From Nectonema munidae (Eukaryota > Nematomorpha > Nectonematoida > Nectonematidae): DNA of 64,000 nt. How positions within the stretch are numbered: the first letter of the stretch is position 1; every line of letters begins with the position of its first letter. Position numbers and translations under genes: made by a program. This document shows positions 45,060-55,984 of this stretch, in pieces. Location of the stretch: assembly GCA_030549495.1 (NCBI GenBank), contig JAUIRK010000982.1, positions 1-64,000 of the forward strand. The letters are read 5' to 3'. The notes below the pieces were generated by a model that saw only the letters and a program-made list of their open reading frames with translations, ran no database searches and was not told the origin of the DNA.

Positions 45060-46890
45060 AACGCTAGAAAGAATTCTTCTGCTATCAAGTTTGTAGAGTA
45101 CCTAGCTTCAAACAACTTGTTCCAATTAATTCAGGATGCTACTAAATTAGATTATACTGGAAAAAAAGTATTTTAGACCTCTTAATTACGAATTTCCCTT
45201 CTGATCTTTTCAAATATTTCTGTTTTACAAGCATTGGATTGTCGTGTGATCATTACTATATTACGTTCGATTTTTCTTATATTGTCAAAGCTTCATCTTC
45301 TATAACCACCAAACTAGATGTTCGCTCGGGAAGATACAATAAAATAAGAGAATATTTGTCCAATGTTAATTGGAACCTATATAATAAATACTCTTTTTTA
45401 GAGTTTTATGATGTTTTCATGAGAGTAGTTATATACGAAGTTATTGCTGAGTTTATACCTTTAATGAAAAAGAAAACAAAATATAATCCGTATATGAGCA
45501 GATCAACTACATACATATACAAAAGAAAAAAAACTCTTCAAGAAGTACCTGAAGTTTAAAGACCCTAAAATGTTACAACTCAAAGAAATATCAAATAAAT
45601 TAAGAAAAGAAACAAGAAAAGCAAAGCGTTTCTTTGAATGTAACATTTCAAAGAACATAAAAGACAAGCCTAAAAAGTTTTGAAATTATATAAACGTATC
45701 GAAAAAAAGAAGCCATAGTTTAAATACTATAATTGATAAAAATAGAAATCGTGTAAAATCTGATAACGTAATTGCTGAAACATTCAGTAGGTACTTTTCT
45801 TCTGTATTTACTAACCCTCAAACCCATCCTCCAAAAATATTACACAAGTATCATCACTACTCACCGATGGAAGATGTATGAAAAAACTTGTATTTCAGAA
45901 ACTTAGCTTTCTCAGCGGCGACAAATCACCTGGTATTGATAATTTGCACCCATATATTCTGAAAGAACTTTCCCAAGATTTGGCATTTTCTATAACAAAG
46001 TTATTCAACCTATCTTTAAAAGAAGGAGTCATACCCAAAACTTGGAAATCTGCATTAGTTGTGCCTGTACATAAAAGTTCCGACCCCGAGCTTCCTTCAA
46101 ACTACAGACCTATTAGTTTAACTTCCGTCCTGTCAAAAGTGCTTGAATCTATAGTTGCTGATAATATTCTTTTTTATTTGGAAGAAAAGAATTTGATTAA
46201 CACTAACCAACATTGTTTTCTGAAAAAAAATCTACTGTAACACAATTATTGGAGTTCCATGATGATGTTACTAATCTCCTTGAAAATAATGACACGGTTG
46301 ATGTTTTATATATTGACTTTCGAAAGGCAATTGACAAAGTTCCGCATAATTATTTACTCAGTAAATTGAAGGCCTATGACAATAACTCTAGAATTATTAA
46401 TTGGATTGATAACTTCTTGACCGATAGAACCCAGTTTGTTACCGTGAATGGCCATATATCAAATTGAAGTAGAATGACTGGTGGTGTTATCCAAGGTAGT
46501 GTGATAAAACCATTACTTTTCAACATTTACATAAATGATCTGCATACCCAAGTTCGTTCTCGCTTAAAATTGTTTGCTGATGATCTTAAAATGTACTCTG
46601 AATCAACTAACAAATCTAAACTACGACTTCAAGCCGACATTTTTACTTTATACCAATGGTGTCACACTTGGGGTATGGATTTAAACTTTTCTAAATGTTA
46701 TTATTTACAAATTGGTTTAAATAATAGCGGCACTTACTACATAGGTGGTTATAATATTAAGCGTACTTAACAAATTAACGATTTCATGATAATAGTATTT
46801 AGCACCATAAATAAAAACATTATTGTTAATCGTGATATCCTACCCCCATTTTCTTCAAGATTTCAAAGAACTTATCTGTAAGTCAACTTT
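45060..46890 (+). mobile_element. LINE relic, CR1/Jockey type
   Basis: Starts in the C-terminal part of an AP-type endonuclease: SNNLFQLIQDATKL, then ILDLLITNFP and a SDHY-like motif near 45,240. A linker follows, then a reverse transcriptase with SPGIDNLHPYILKEL, NYRPISL, YIDFRKAIDKVPH, GVIQGSVIKPLLFNIYINDL and the catalytic FADD (about 46,575). A decayed end is visible to about 46,890. Reading-frame shifts near 45,165, 45,560 and 46,215, and stops at about 45,681 and 46,465, show that it is dead. The 5' part (first frame and most of the endonuclease) is missing. It lies between two minus-strand EGF exons, so it sits in an intron of that gene. CR1, L2 and Jockey cannot be told apart by eye. 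Confidence 0.88.
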
Positions 46891-47575
46891 ATCACATATA
46901 TTGGACTAAAAATATCTCATCTCAAATATGCATTCCTCATCATCTTTAACTTGTAAAATATATTTTAAAAAATGAAGTTTTTTAATGAGTTTGTCTCGGG
47001 ACTAAATAAACCTGCAATCACTTCAAAATTATGTAGAATGGGAAAATTTTTGTTTGTTTTTGCTAAATTGTCCGAGCAAACAAATATAAAAAGGTTAGAT
47101 TTTTGAAAATGTATTTTATAAATAAGATATCATTAGAAAACATCTTTAAAAAATCGGCTAGCGTCCGTCTGTCGCTGGAGGCATTTCGAGTGTTTGAAAT
47201 TATTTTTTTGTGTTTATTTTTATATAATGCAAAACTTATATTGATCTTATTGATTAATTTTATGGCAATGTACAGTGGTGTGATGCTCAGTTATTGATTT
47301 TTAGCATAGTTGTATCTTTTCAAGTATAGAAATTTTATAGATCTATATTTTCTAGATTCTATATAGGTATAGATCTATTTTGCTACTGTATCATATTTTG
47401 TTAACTAATTCTAATATTGTGAATTCAATGGTCATGATATTTTTTAATCAACCTTTTGTCGCTTGACTAGAAACTAACACTTACCAATGATACTATGTTT
47501 CGACCACCGGACAGACTAGTAAAACCTAAATTAATTAAATTAAATTAGGAATAAAAAAGCTTATTTTCTAGTTAC
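46891..47575. other. AT-rich stretch with a dispersed repeat piece
   Basis: No gene seen. 47,158-47,240 contains CTGTCGCTGGAGGCATTTCGA followed by T-rich sequence. It matches a piece at 63,631-63,710 in the far end of the window, so a dispersed repeat is present. The open frame at 47,103-47,297 lies over this repeat and is not supported as a gene. Confidence 0.5.
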
Positions 47576-47713
47576 GTATGCAAGTTCTTTCATGATATGA
47601 ATAATATGCATATTCTCCTTTGCAATAGCAAGCGAATCCTGTTTTTGTTTCCACACACTCTGAACCTCCTGAGCACGTTGAATTTTGTGGCAAATATGTG
47701 CATAAATGATTCT
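47576..47713 (-). CDS. EGF-like domain exon, phase 1-1
   Basis: A 138-bp exon on the minus strand, bounded by a pyrimidine-rich acceptor ending AAAATTAG before 47,713 and a donor C|GTAACT after 47,576. Both introns are in phase 1. It encodes one complete EGF-like domain with six cysteines in the right order: C, TYLPQNST, C, SGGSE, C, VETKTGFA, C, Y, C, then KGEYAYYSYHERT and the last C. EGF domains mediate protein contacts in secreted and membrane proteins. The exon at 44,787-44,888 on the same strand has the same phase, so splicing between them would keep the frame. No signal-peptide exon was found upstream within the window. Confidence 0.7.
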
Positions 47714-48091
47714 CTAATTTTGAAAAAAAAATTGAAATCATTTTAGAGAATAAAATAACTTTGATAAAAAAGCAGCTTTATTTTTAATATTTGTCTTATT
47801 CTTTGCCAAGCTACGAGTAATATTTGAAGTGGTTGAAGTACTAACATTCACTTTTAGTTTAACGAAATTTGTCTTAAGGAAGGTTGATCGGTTTTTAAAA
47901 GTAGGATGGAAACCTGTTCAGTCATAATAAATTCATAGACGGTAATAAATTTTCTGACAGAATTAAATTCATTTTGCTAATTTTTCTTCTATATAACATT
48001 CATATGCTCAATCAACGAAACAAAGAGTAAATTGCTGACTAAGCATGCTAACTAAAAACAAACTTTAACCAAAAAAATTAATTTTTTTTTT
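47714..48091. other. AT-rich stretch beside the EGF exon
   Basis: Presumed intron upstream (in gene direction) of the EGF exon. It has a T-rich acceptor tract next to the exon and otherwise nothing I recognise. It ends in the short A-tail (T-run on the plus strand) of the relic at 48,092. Confidence 0.5.
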
Positions 48092-49120
48092 GGCTCTAGC
48101 GAGCATACTGCTCATGTTTGCTAGGCATTTGAAAAACTTTATTTAACGTAAAATTTTTATAAAAACACACACAATAGTATAAGTAGTAAAACTGAAGAGA
48201 AGTTGAGAAGCGCCAGTGAGCGAGTGTTGGGAGGGACTTTGGGTGGGAAAATCAAAAAGACTGCCGATAAGGGGCGTGCGCCGCCTTATATAGTCCTGTA
48301 TGATCCCCCGTGCCCCTTAGTCGGTTCTTGATGGCTTGTCCGCTGGATTGAGGCTTGACGGAATGTATTGTGTGTTTTGTTGTATCTTCTTGAGTAAGAT
48401 GGGGAACTTCTGTTCAAACTTCTTAGATTAACAAGTCATCTAAGTATAATAAAGTTTTTATACCTTCGTTTTCATGACATCTTCTATGCAACTTTTTTGA
48501 TACTTTGGTAGTTTTGTGAACCTGGAGAAGGAACCATAAGGCATGGATGAGATGATTGTGGGTGCGTACCCATTGATGAGTATCTTCTTTGCTTTGGAAG
48601 ACTTTAGATTTGGAGGAGGAATCCATTTGGAATGGATGCACGAAAAATTCACCTGTGTATTGAATGGTGAAAGCTTTGGGACGCTATCCAAGAATTTTCT
48701 AGTGACTTCTCTGATCGAGAAATCCGATGGCGACTCCATCTCCTCCAGGAAATTGCTATCGCCACCATCGGAATCATCATCGTCACTGTCCCCATTGCCC
48801 GAGTCGTTTTCGCGGGTAGCGATTCTTCGACTGGCTCCTGATCCACCTCTCCAGAGAGCACGGACGAGAATACCACTCTCCATGTGTTTGGTGAAAAGAA
48901 TTTCTTACTTAGAAGATACTGAAGTTGTAGTTGCATTTTTTCTCCCAGCTCGGGAGTGTCTGGGTGCGACTTGACGAAATTAATAAAGTCTTGTGGGGTA
49001 AGCCACTGCTGTTCCTCGTCGAGCACATTGATTTTAAGCTTGCTTACAATTTCTTCAAGTAAGTCAGGATTCTTTTCTTCTAACTTTGGGATGATGGGGT
49101 GGTTTTTGGTTGGAAAAGCC
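48092..49120 (-). mobile_element. Second old broken relative of the array element
   Basis: Minus-strand partial copy. From its 3' end it has a stem-loop with the same outer arms (CTAGC/GCTAG) but a different inner stem and loop, then AATAAA (48,138-48,143) and the 3' promoter (TATATAA at 48,286-48,292). Next come the end of RNase H and a short strip of reverse transcriptase around YLDD. The N-terminal acidic part of pol, with recognisable TPQDF-NFVKSHPDTPELGEKMQ, ends it. Of about the same length class as a unit but missing inner parts. Broken, several breaks. Older than blocks A and B. The A-tail is visible at 48,083-48,091. Confidence 0.85.
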
Positions 49121-49121
49121 T

Positions 49122-49137
49122 CCCCCCCCCCCCCCCC
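49122..49137. repeat. Run of 16 C
   Basis: A homopolymer of 16 C directly before GGGTGGGCCACCCCC, at the point where recognisable relic sequence ends. The GC content contrasts sharply with the surroundings. On the minus strand it is a long G run with quadruplex potential. Its true length may be uncertain because such runs are hard to sequence. Confidence 0.8.
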
Positions 49138-49306
49138 GGGTGGGCCACCCCCTTGTTGAATTGATTTCATGTACTTCGTCAAGTAGCAACAAATTTTGGA
49201 CTACGAAAGTCTAGCTAAGATTACTCAGCATAACATGTATATCCTAGTACTGTAAGCTAGCGATGAAGTCATCTAATAATTAATATTCAAATTTTTAATA
49301 AGCCCA

Positions 49307-50120
49307 ATGCATAAATGTAAAATTTGTACATTTTTTTGCTCACGTCATAGAAATGCTCCCAACATTATTGTAAATTGTTCTTTTAAAGGGTGTGGTGTTT
49401 CTTTCAGGAATTATAATGCTTTTAGCAAACATTTAGGTTTATCAGACAGCTATGATCATCACGATCCGCTTTACGATGATAGGGATGACTTAAATATTGA
49501 ATGTTCAAAGTTAAAAACAGAAAATGATTATGATTCAGAATTTTTTTATTGAATTTAAGAGGCAAGTTGAACTTAAATCAGTCTTCTATTTGAAATATCA
49601 TTTCACTTACTCAAAATTTGTTTGATAAAAAATGGAAAGATTATTTACTAAAATGAGCACTTTTGATATAGATTTAGCTAAGATAAATCAATTGAAACTT
49701 TCTTTTGATAACAATTTATTTGATGAATTGAAGACCAACTATTCACAGAATAAGTTTTTCAAGGGAAAGTTTTTTTTAAACGAACCTAAGACTGTTAAAA
49801 TAGAAGAAGGAAATGTAAAATCCTTTGTTATCGACATGACTGCTTTTTACGTACCATTTTTAAACCAGCTTGAGAACTTACTCAATTCTTTTGAAATAAC
49901 TGACTTAACTTTTCCCAAAGTAAATGAATTTTTGCCACAAATGTTAGATATTTTTAATGGAAATTATTTTCTTAATTCTGTGCACTCTATTATGATGATT
50001 TTGCAATTGTAAATCCAATTGGGCAGCATCGTAAAAAACACAAACTTTCAGCTTTTTATTGGTCTTTGTTGACCCTGCCACCTGAGTTATTTTTTATGAA
50101 TATCGTTTTTAACATTTAAA
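49307..50120 (+). pseudogene. Decayed zinc-finger gene of unknown function, first part
   Basis: 49,307-49,552 encodes a Cys/His-rich start with a C2H2-like finger (C-x4-C, then F and H in NCSFKGCGVSFRNYNAFSKH). 49,632-50,012 encodes a region with TAFYVPFLNQLENLL and MLDIFNGNYFLNS. After a frame change it continues with YYDDFAIVNPIGQHRKKHKL and SAFYWSLLTLPPEL (to about 50,090). From memory, this order matches a multi-copy animal protein family of unknown function seen in fish, cnidarians and molluscs and often thought to derive from transposons. The stop after 49,552 and the frame change near 49,990 suggest a pseudogene, though unrecognised introns could explain part of it. Confidence 0.5.
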
Positions 50121-50394
50121 CCCAATTTTAGAAAATGAAGTTGACGAATTTGTTTTTATGAACTTGGAAACTTCCGAAATGCGTAAAGTAGTTGGAAATA
50201 AATTTTCTTAAAAAACTTGACATGCTAGTTTTATATGTTAAAAGTAAAAATTTGAATACTTCAAATTGCATTTCCAAAGTTTCCATAAATGAAATTTTAT
50301 AAAATTCTGTTTCTTTATTACAAAACTTGACTAACAAAAACATGCAAAAAATATTACAGAAAAAAATCTGCATAGACTTTCTCAGTACATAGAA

Positions 50395-51620
50395 AATTAT
50401 TTGAGAAAAGAGGAAGTTTTGAAAATTTTTGATAAAATGATCAAAGAAATATCATTTCATGGTTTGTGCGACGATTGTTTGAGGACAAAAGAAGATTACA
50501 ACACATTCGGACAATTGATGCATCAAAAATATCCATGTATAGGTTTTCCACATGGAAAAAATCCTTGGCTAATTTTATATTTATTCAAGAAAATACAAAT
50601 GTTTGTCTTTCAGTCTTTTTTTACAGCGAAGTTGTCGCAAAAAATAGGAAATTTGCGGTGGAAGTGAAAAAATTCATCATCAACAAAAAAGAAAAATTCC
50701 AAAAGAACAGCAAGAGAATTTTTAAATGTGATCAAAATGGTATGATAATAACTTTTCATTTTTCTTTGAAAATTATATTTGTTTTTTTAGAAGAATTTAG
50801 CGAATGTTCATTGAATGATGCGCTAGAAGTGTTGGATTCTTTTGAAAACTTTGAAAATAGAGACAAGAAAAATTTTTTTCTGCTCTTAAAATAACTTTTC
50901 CAAGAAGAAGAAACGCAGTAGTATAGCTATGATTGGAGAAAATGTATACTCTATAACTAAAAAATTTAAATTTTTAAGAAGTTTGAAAAACGTAAACTTT
51001 TTGTAATTTTGTATTTTTATATATATATTATTTATTTCTATTTAGATCGAAGAAGAGTTTTACTTGTTGAAGCCTGTGTTGAAAAAAGAAGCAATAAAAG
51101 AAAACTGGACTGTTTTGTTTCAAAGACTGAAAAATTGTTTAGAAATAAATTCTGATGTAAGAGGTTTTTTGTTTCTTCAGAAAAGATATATATACATTAA
51201 GTATTTCTACAGGAGTTTCAAAATTTAAAAGAATTCATGATTGAATATAAAATATTGAAAGTTTTAGAAAATAAGTTTAAAGTCAAGAAAAATCAAAACA
51301 AAGTTTTTTAATGGAAGAGATAAAAGTAACTATATATTTTATTTTTTATAAGTATTACATTATATTCTAATATTTTAGGAGTCTTTTGAAGAACTGCCAA
51401 AAAAAACTTCAAACATTAACTCGCCACCCAAGCTCTTATTTTTTTTGGAAAGAAATCAAGTTTCAAAAATCAAAAGAGTTGCCGATAGATTGATTTACAC
51501 CTGTAATAAAGATATCAAGATGGCAATAACCTGGCTACTACAAATTTATTTTGTGTTTGACTTATCCAAAAAGTTTTTAACTTTTGGGGTTTCTGCAAAA
51601 AAGAAATTTTGGATGATTTG
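50395..51620 (+). pseudogene. Decayed gene, second part, with apparent introns
   Basis: 50,401-50,570 encodes FHGLCDDCLRTKEDYNTFG and KYPCIGF, then after a frame change KLSQKIGNLRWKVKK-like sequence (to about 50,700). A further exon seems to begin at 51,045 after TTTCTATTTAG and runs through ...VLFQRLKNCLEINSD to a GTAAGA donor at about 51,163. Other acceptor-like ends lie near 51,210 (TCTACAG) and 51,379 (ATATTTTAG). The latter opens onto VADRLIYTCNKDIKMAITWLL, ending by 51,620. The layout is that of a multi-exon gene, probably the continuation of the zinc-finger locus before it. Frame changes near 50,575 make it likely dead. I do not know its function. Confidence 0.4.
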
Positions 51621-52381
51621 AGTCCATTTTATAAGGGATCAAACCTTATAAAATTTGAAAAATGTTATAAAGAAATTTGATGTAAAAACCGTTTTTTTCT
51701 CTATATATTGAAAGTAGTTTGAATAAAGTTTTTAGACTCTTTTTTATAACATTTTTAAGCTTAAATTTGCCCAAATAGTTTAGTAGCAAATTATACGTAT
51801 AAACGGTAAATATAAATCATATTTAAAATAATTATGTCAAAAGCGTTTAAATCTATACGCCTCAAATTATGTTTTAGTATAAACGCGTTATATGTAAACG
51901 TGTTTAAAAGTCGAGACAAATTTGACGTTTAGAATTGTGTTTAGATTCTAAACACATTATTTACAGTGTAGGTTTATCTTTCAGTTTTAAGACTAGGTTT
52001 ATCTTTCAATTTTAAAAGTAAAGAGAGCCAACGATATATTTAAAAAAAATAAATATTTTTTGATTTGAACATTTTTTGATTTTTTGATTATTCGACAAAT
52101 ATAATATTTAAAATCGTGCAAATTGCAAAGTATAGGTAATAACTTTTGTAACATTGTATGGGGTAGCAAAATATGAACAGAAAGTTTAATATTTTTTGAT
52201 TTTTTAAAGAATATTTTTTGATTATTTGATAAAATATATTAATTGTGAAAAAATTACAAAAATATAGGTAATAACTTATCTAACATCCCTTCCCTGAATG
52301 AGGTATATCAAATCTTACATCTAGCAAAATATGAACTGAAAGTTGAACATTGTCTCTCTTGTTATTTGAACATGGAATAGA
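51621..52381. other. AT-rich stretch with two diverged copies of a local repeat
   Basis: No gene. Around 52,050-52,190 and 52,190-52,350 two related passages share ATATTTTTTGATTTTTTGA, TATAGGTAATAACTT and TAGCAAAATATGAAC, so an old local duplication of about 150 bp is present. 51,790-51,960 has repeated AAACGCGTT-like words that could be a small transposon end, but I see no clear terminal inverted repeats. Confidence 0.5.
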
Positions 52382-52465
52382 AACCATCGTAGTATACAGG
52401 TTGGCGATGAATCATTGTAGTATATAATTTGGAGATGAATCATCGTAATATACGGGTTGGAGATA
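52382..52465. repeat. 28-bp minisatellite, three copies
   Basis: Three head-to-tail copies of AATCATCGTAATATACGG-type units of 28 bp (52,382, 52,410 and 52,438), each followed by TTGGAGATG-like sequence. They differ from each other at several positions. Confidence 0.85.
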
Positions 52466-52529
52466 ACACGAAAGTTGTCTACCCGCTTCAACCGTACAGG
52501 TTATGAGATAATTATATAATGTTTTTTAC

Positions 52530-53110
52530 ATATATACAGCCATTTTCAAATATGCTGAATTCACCTGTGATATTAATTTCTTTTATAAAAATCAATTAAA
52601 GTTATCAAAGCATTGATTTATATGTGACAGTTCATCTTAGAAAGAAACTTTTTATCTAAATAATAATATAAAATTTTTTACACATATATATCCATTTTTA
52701 AGCATGCGTAATTCAGTGGTGATATCCCTTTTTTTTATAAAAATCAATCAAAACTGTCAAAAAATTGATTTATCCCAAAAATAAAGGATCAGGCACTATT
52801 TTTAAATTAGAGAATTACGTTTAATAGAAAGTATAGTAAGGTTATGAAGTTTACCATGTATGTCATTTTACACACATATACCCATTTTCAAGTAGGCTGT
52901 TTTTACTGGTTATATTCTTTTTTTTATTATAAATATTAGTCAAACCTGACAAAATAATTTAAATATGACAGCCCATGTCAAAATTAAAATTTTAATTCTT
53001 TCTAAAGTTTTTATACATTTCAAGTACGCAGAATTTAATGGTTATGTTCATTTTTTATAAAATCAATAAAACCTGTCAAAAAATCGATTAAATCTGTAAA
53101 TCAATGTCAA
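52530..53110. repeat. Diverged tandem repeat, about four copies of 150-180 bp
   Basis: Copies start near 52,530, 52,680, 52,858 and 53,010. Each has ACATATA-CCATTTTCAAG, a GAATTCA-like word, TTTTTTATAAAAATCAAT and AAACCTGTCAAAAAATTGATTTA. Strongly diverged, so old. Confidence 0.7.
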
Positions 53111-54109
53111 ATATATAAACATAAAAATAACTTCTACTTGCAGTATTTTTCTGATAATTATTTTCCTAATTTATTTAATAAACCAACTTTATGTGTTTAA
53201 TTCACTCAAAATATTTCATTCTACAGTAACTTATTTAACTTGATAGGACCTCCATCTTTTTGGCTACAAATTCGTTATCAGCTCGTAGTCTCTATGTCTT
53301 ATTATAATTTACAGTATGTAATTTTGCTATTCATTCTATGATAATTCTTTATTGGTAGCTCTTTTTTCATTAAAAATTTATATTCTTCAATGTGTCTTCG
53401 AAAATTTTTTTATAACGATAAAATTACTTTTTTCTTCTCTTAAAGCATTCTAATTAAAGAATCTTCTTGATGATCTTAGACTTTTTAATCAATATCGTGT
53501 ATTTTATTATCAGGCCTGAATATTTGTTAACCAATCTTATTTCAAAGGGTTTTTTCTGATGAATCATCTGTGATGTTCATTGTTCAATTACAAAAAGTTG
53601 TTCACGTTCTTCATCTAAAAAATTATTTCTTTTACGCAAAAGAAAAAAGATGGACAAATTCAATTTAAATTAAAAATAACTTGATAGTGACTAAATTCTC
53701 ACATATTGGCATCTGTGCCATTTTTGATAAATCTGACCTATTCTAAATTTTCAGATTTCCTACTCATCTTAGCTAAATTTTAATTGTAATCCTATATGAT
53801 AAGCTATAGATTTAAATATTTTTCATTTGTAAAAGAGGAACTATTTTTTACAGTCAAAATCTTTTTGAAGCATCTATTATATAATAATTAAATCACTGCC
53901 TAGTTCATTAGAACATGGTAGATCTTCCATTTATTCAAGATACATATTTTTTTAATTATTTGTTTTGATTACATGTTCTCTTTTAAATTAGTTTTCAACT
54001 TGGTTCCTTCTCTTAAAAGATTTTATAATACGTTTTGTTTTTTTATATTTCATACTCAAGTATGGAGCCATTTTTTGAAAATTTTTTACAGAACTGATTT
54101 TTAGGCATA
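53111..54109. other. AT-rich stretch, nothing recognised
   Basis: No open frame, repeat or RNA gene that I can support. Base composition is like the flanks. Confidence 0.5.
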
Positions 54110-55650
54110 CATTACTAATTCAATTTCCCAATCCAAAATCCAGTACAAAAATAAAATAAGCATAGTCGATTTAGTATAAAACCGATATTTTATTTTTTTG
54201 AAAATATTTTTCAAAGACAATATCTAGAAGTAAACCGCAAATCTGAAAGCTTTCAGATATTTTAAAACCATAAATGCCAAAACTTAGTCCAAAAATGAAA
54301 CCAGCATCTTCCATTTGGCATAAAAACAAATATTTTATTTAAATTTCAAAAATATTTCTGGAGACATTAGACGTAAATCGAACATTTGATTGATACTTTC
54401 AGACATTTAAAATTTCTAAATGCAAAAAAATTATTTCAGAAATAAAAATTATTATGGTCGAATTGGTATAAAAACATATATTTCATGTAAAATTAAAAAT
54501 AATATTTTGGGATATAGTTTTACGACATAAACCGCAAATTTCATTGACACTAGCAGTAAAACCTCTAAATGCGAAAACTGTGTTTAAATTATCATGATCT
54601 ATTTGCTATAAAACATATACTTCACGTAAAACTTGAATAAATATTTTTGATATAAAATTTTAGAACTAAACGCAAATTTGATTGATACTTATAGATATTT
54701 TTAAATTCAAACTGCAAAAATTGAATCCATAAATAAAACTAACATGGTTGATTTGGTATAAAAACATATATTTAATGGTAAAATTTGAATGAATGTTTTT
54801 GGAGACAATTTTTAGAAGTAAACCGCAAATTTTATTAACACTTAAGTGTTTTCACATCCTAAATGTAAAAAAAGAAATGAAAACAGCATAATTGATTTGA
54901 TATAAAAACATATATTTTATGTAAAATTGAAAGAATATTTTTGAAGATAGCTTTTAGAAGTAAACTACAAATTTGATTGACATTGACAGATATTTTAAAC
55001 CCAAGGTAGAAAATGAGCAGAAATAAAAACAGAGTTGATTGGTATAAATATATTAAAAATGAAGAAGGGAGAGAAAGAAAAGAAGGATTAAAACGTAAAA
55101 AATGAGTCCAGAAATGAAACCAGCATGGCCGATTTAGTATAACACATATATTTCATTGTAAAATTTAAATGAATGTTTTTGGAGATAATTTTTAGACGTA
55201 AACCACAAATTTGATTAACACTTATGGGTATTTTCAAATACTTTAAGTAAAAAATCAGTTCTGAAATAAAACCAGCATGGCCAATTTAGTATAACACATA
55301 TATTTTATGTAAAATGTAAGGGAATGTTTTTGAAGACAATTTTCAGAAGTAAACCGCAAATTTGATTGATACTTATAGGTATTTTCAAATTCAAACTGCA
55401 AAAATTGAATTCATAAATGAAACTAACATGGTTGATTTGATATAAAAACATATATTTAATTGTAAAATTTGACTAAATGTTTTTGGAGACAATTTTCAGA
55501 AGTAAACCGCAAATTTGATTAAAACTTATAGATATTTTCAAATCTTAAATGTAAAAAATGAGTCCAGAAATGAAAACAGCATGACCGATTTAGTATAAAA
55601 ACATATATTTCATGTAAAATTTGAAGGTATATTTTATTAGATACATTTTT
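54110..55650. repeat. Diverged tandem repeat, about ten copies of 140-155 bp
   Basis: The phrase AGTAAACCGCAAATTTGATT recurs in variants at about 54,229, 54,371, 54,526, 54,664, 54,815, 54,958, 55,196, 55,346 and 55,500. Each is followed by ATACTTATAGGTATTTTCAAA, a GAAATGAAACCAGCATGG-like phrase, GATTTGGTATAAAAACATATATTTCA and GGAGACAATTTT. Spacing is mostly 138-155 bp, with one longer gap holding a GAAAGAAAAGAAGG insert near 55,070. Unrelated to the main satellite by eye. Confidence 0.85.
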
Positions 55651-55984
55651 GATCAATCAAAATTTTGATTGACATTTTCTAAAAAAGCAGCCATGATTAT
55701 TAAAAAAATTAAAAATATAAAGTGTTATGCGTTCCAAACTGTATATAATTATAAATTTTCAGGGTATTATATAATATAGATCATAAGTTATGAGGTTAAG
55801 TACAGATAATGTCAAAATTTTGCTAAAAAATTTTAATTTTTGATTTTGATTGACAGTTTTGGCATGAAGGGGTCATTCAACTACCATGAAAATAGTTTCA
55901 AAAGTTGCATCTAACGATTTTTTGAAAAGTCACAAAATTTGAAAGATATGATTCAGCCAATTTTCTACAATTAATTTTTTAGTG

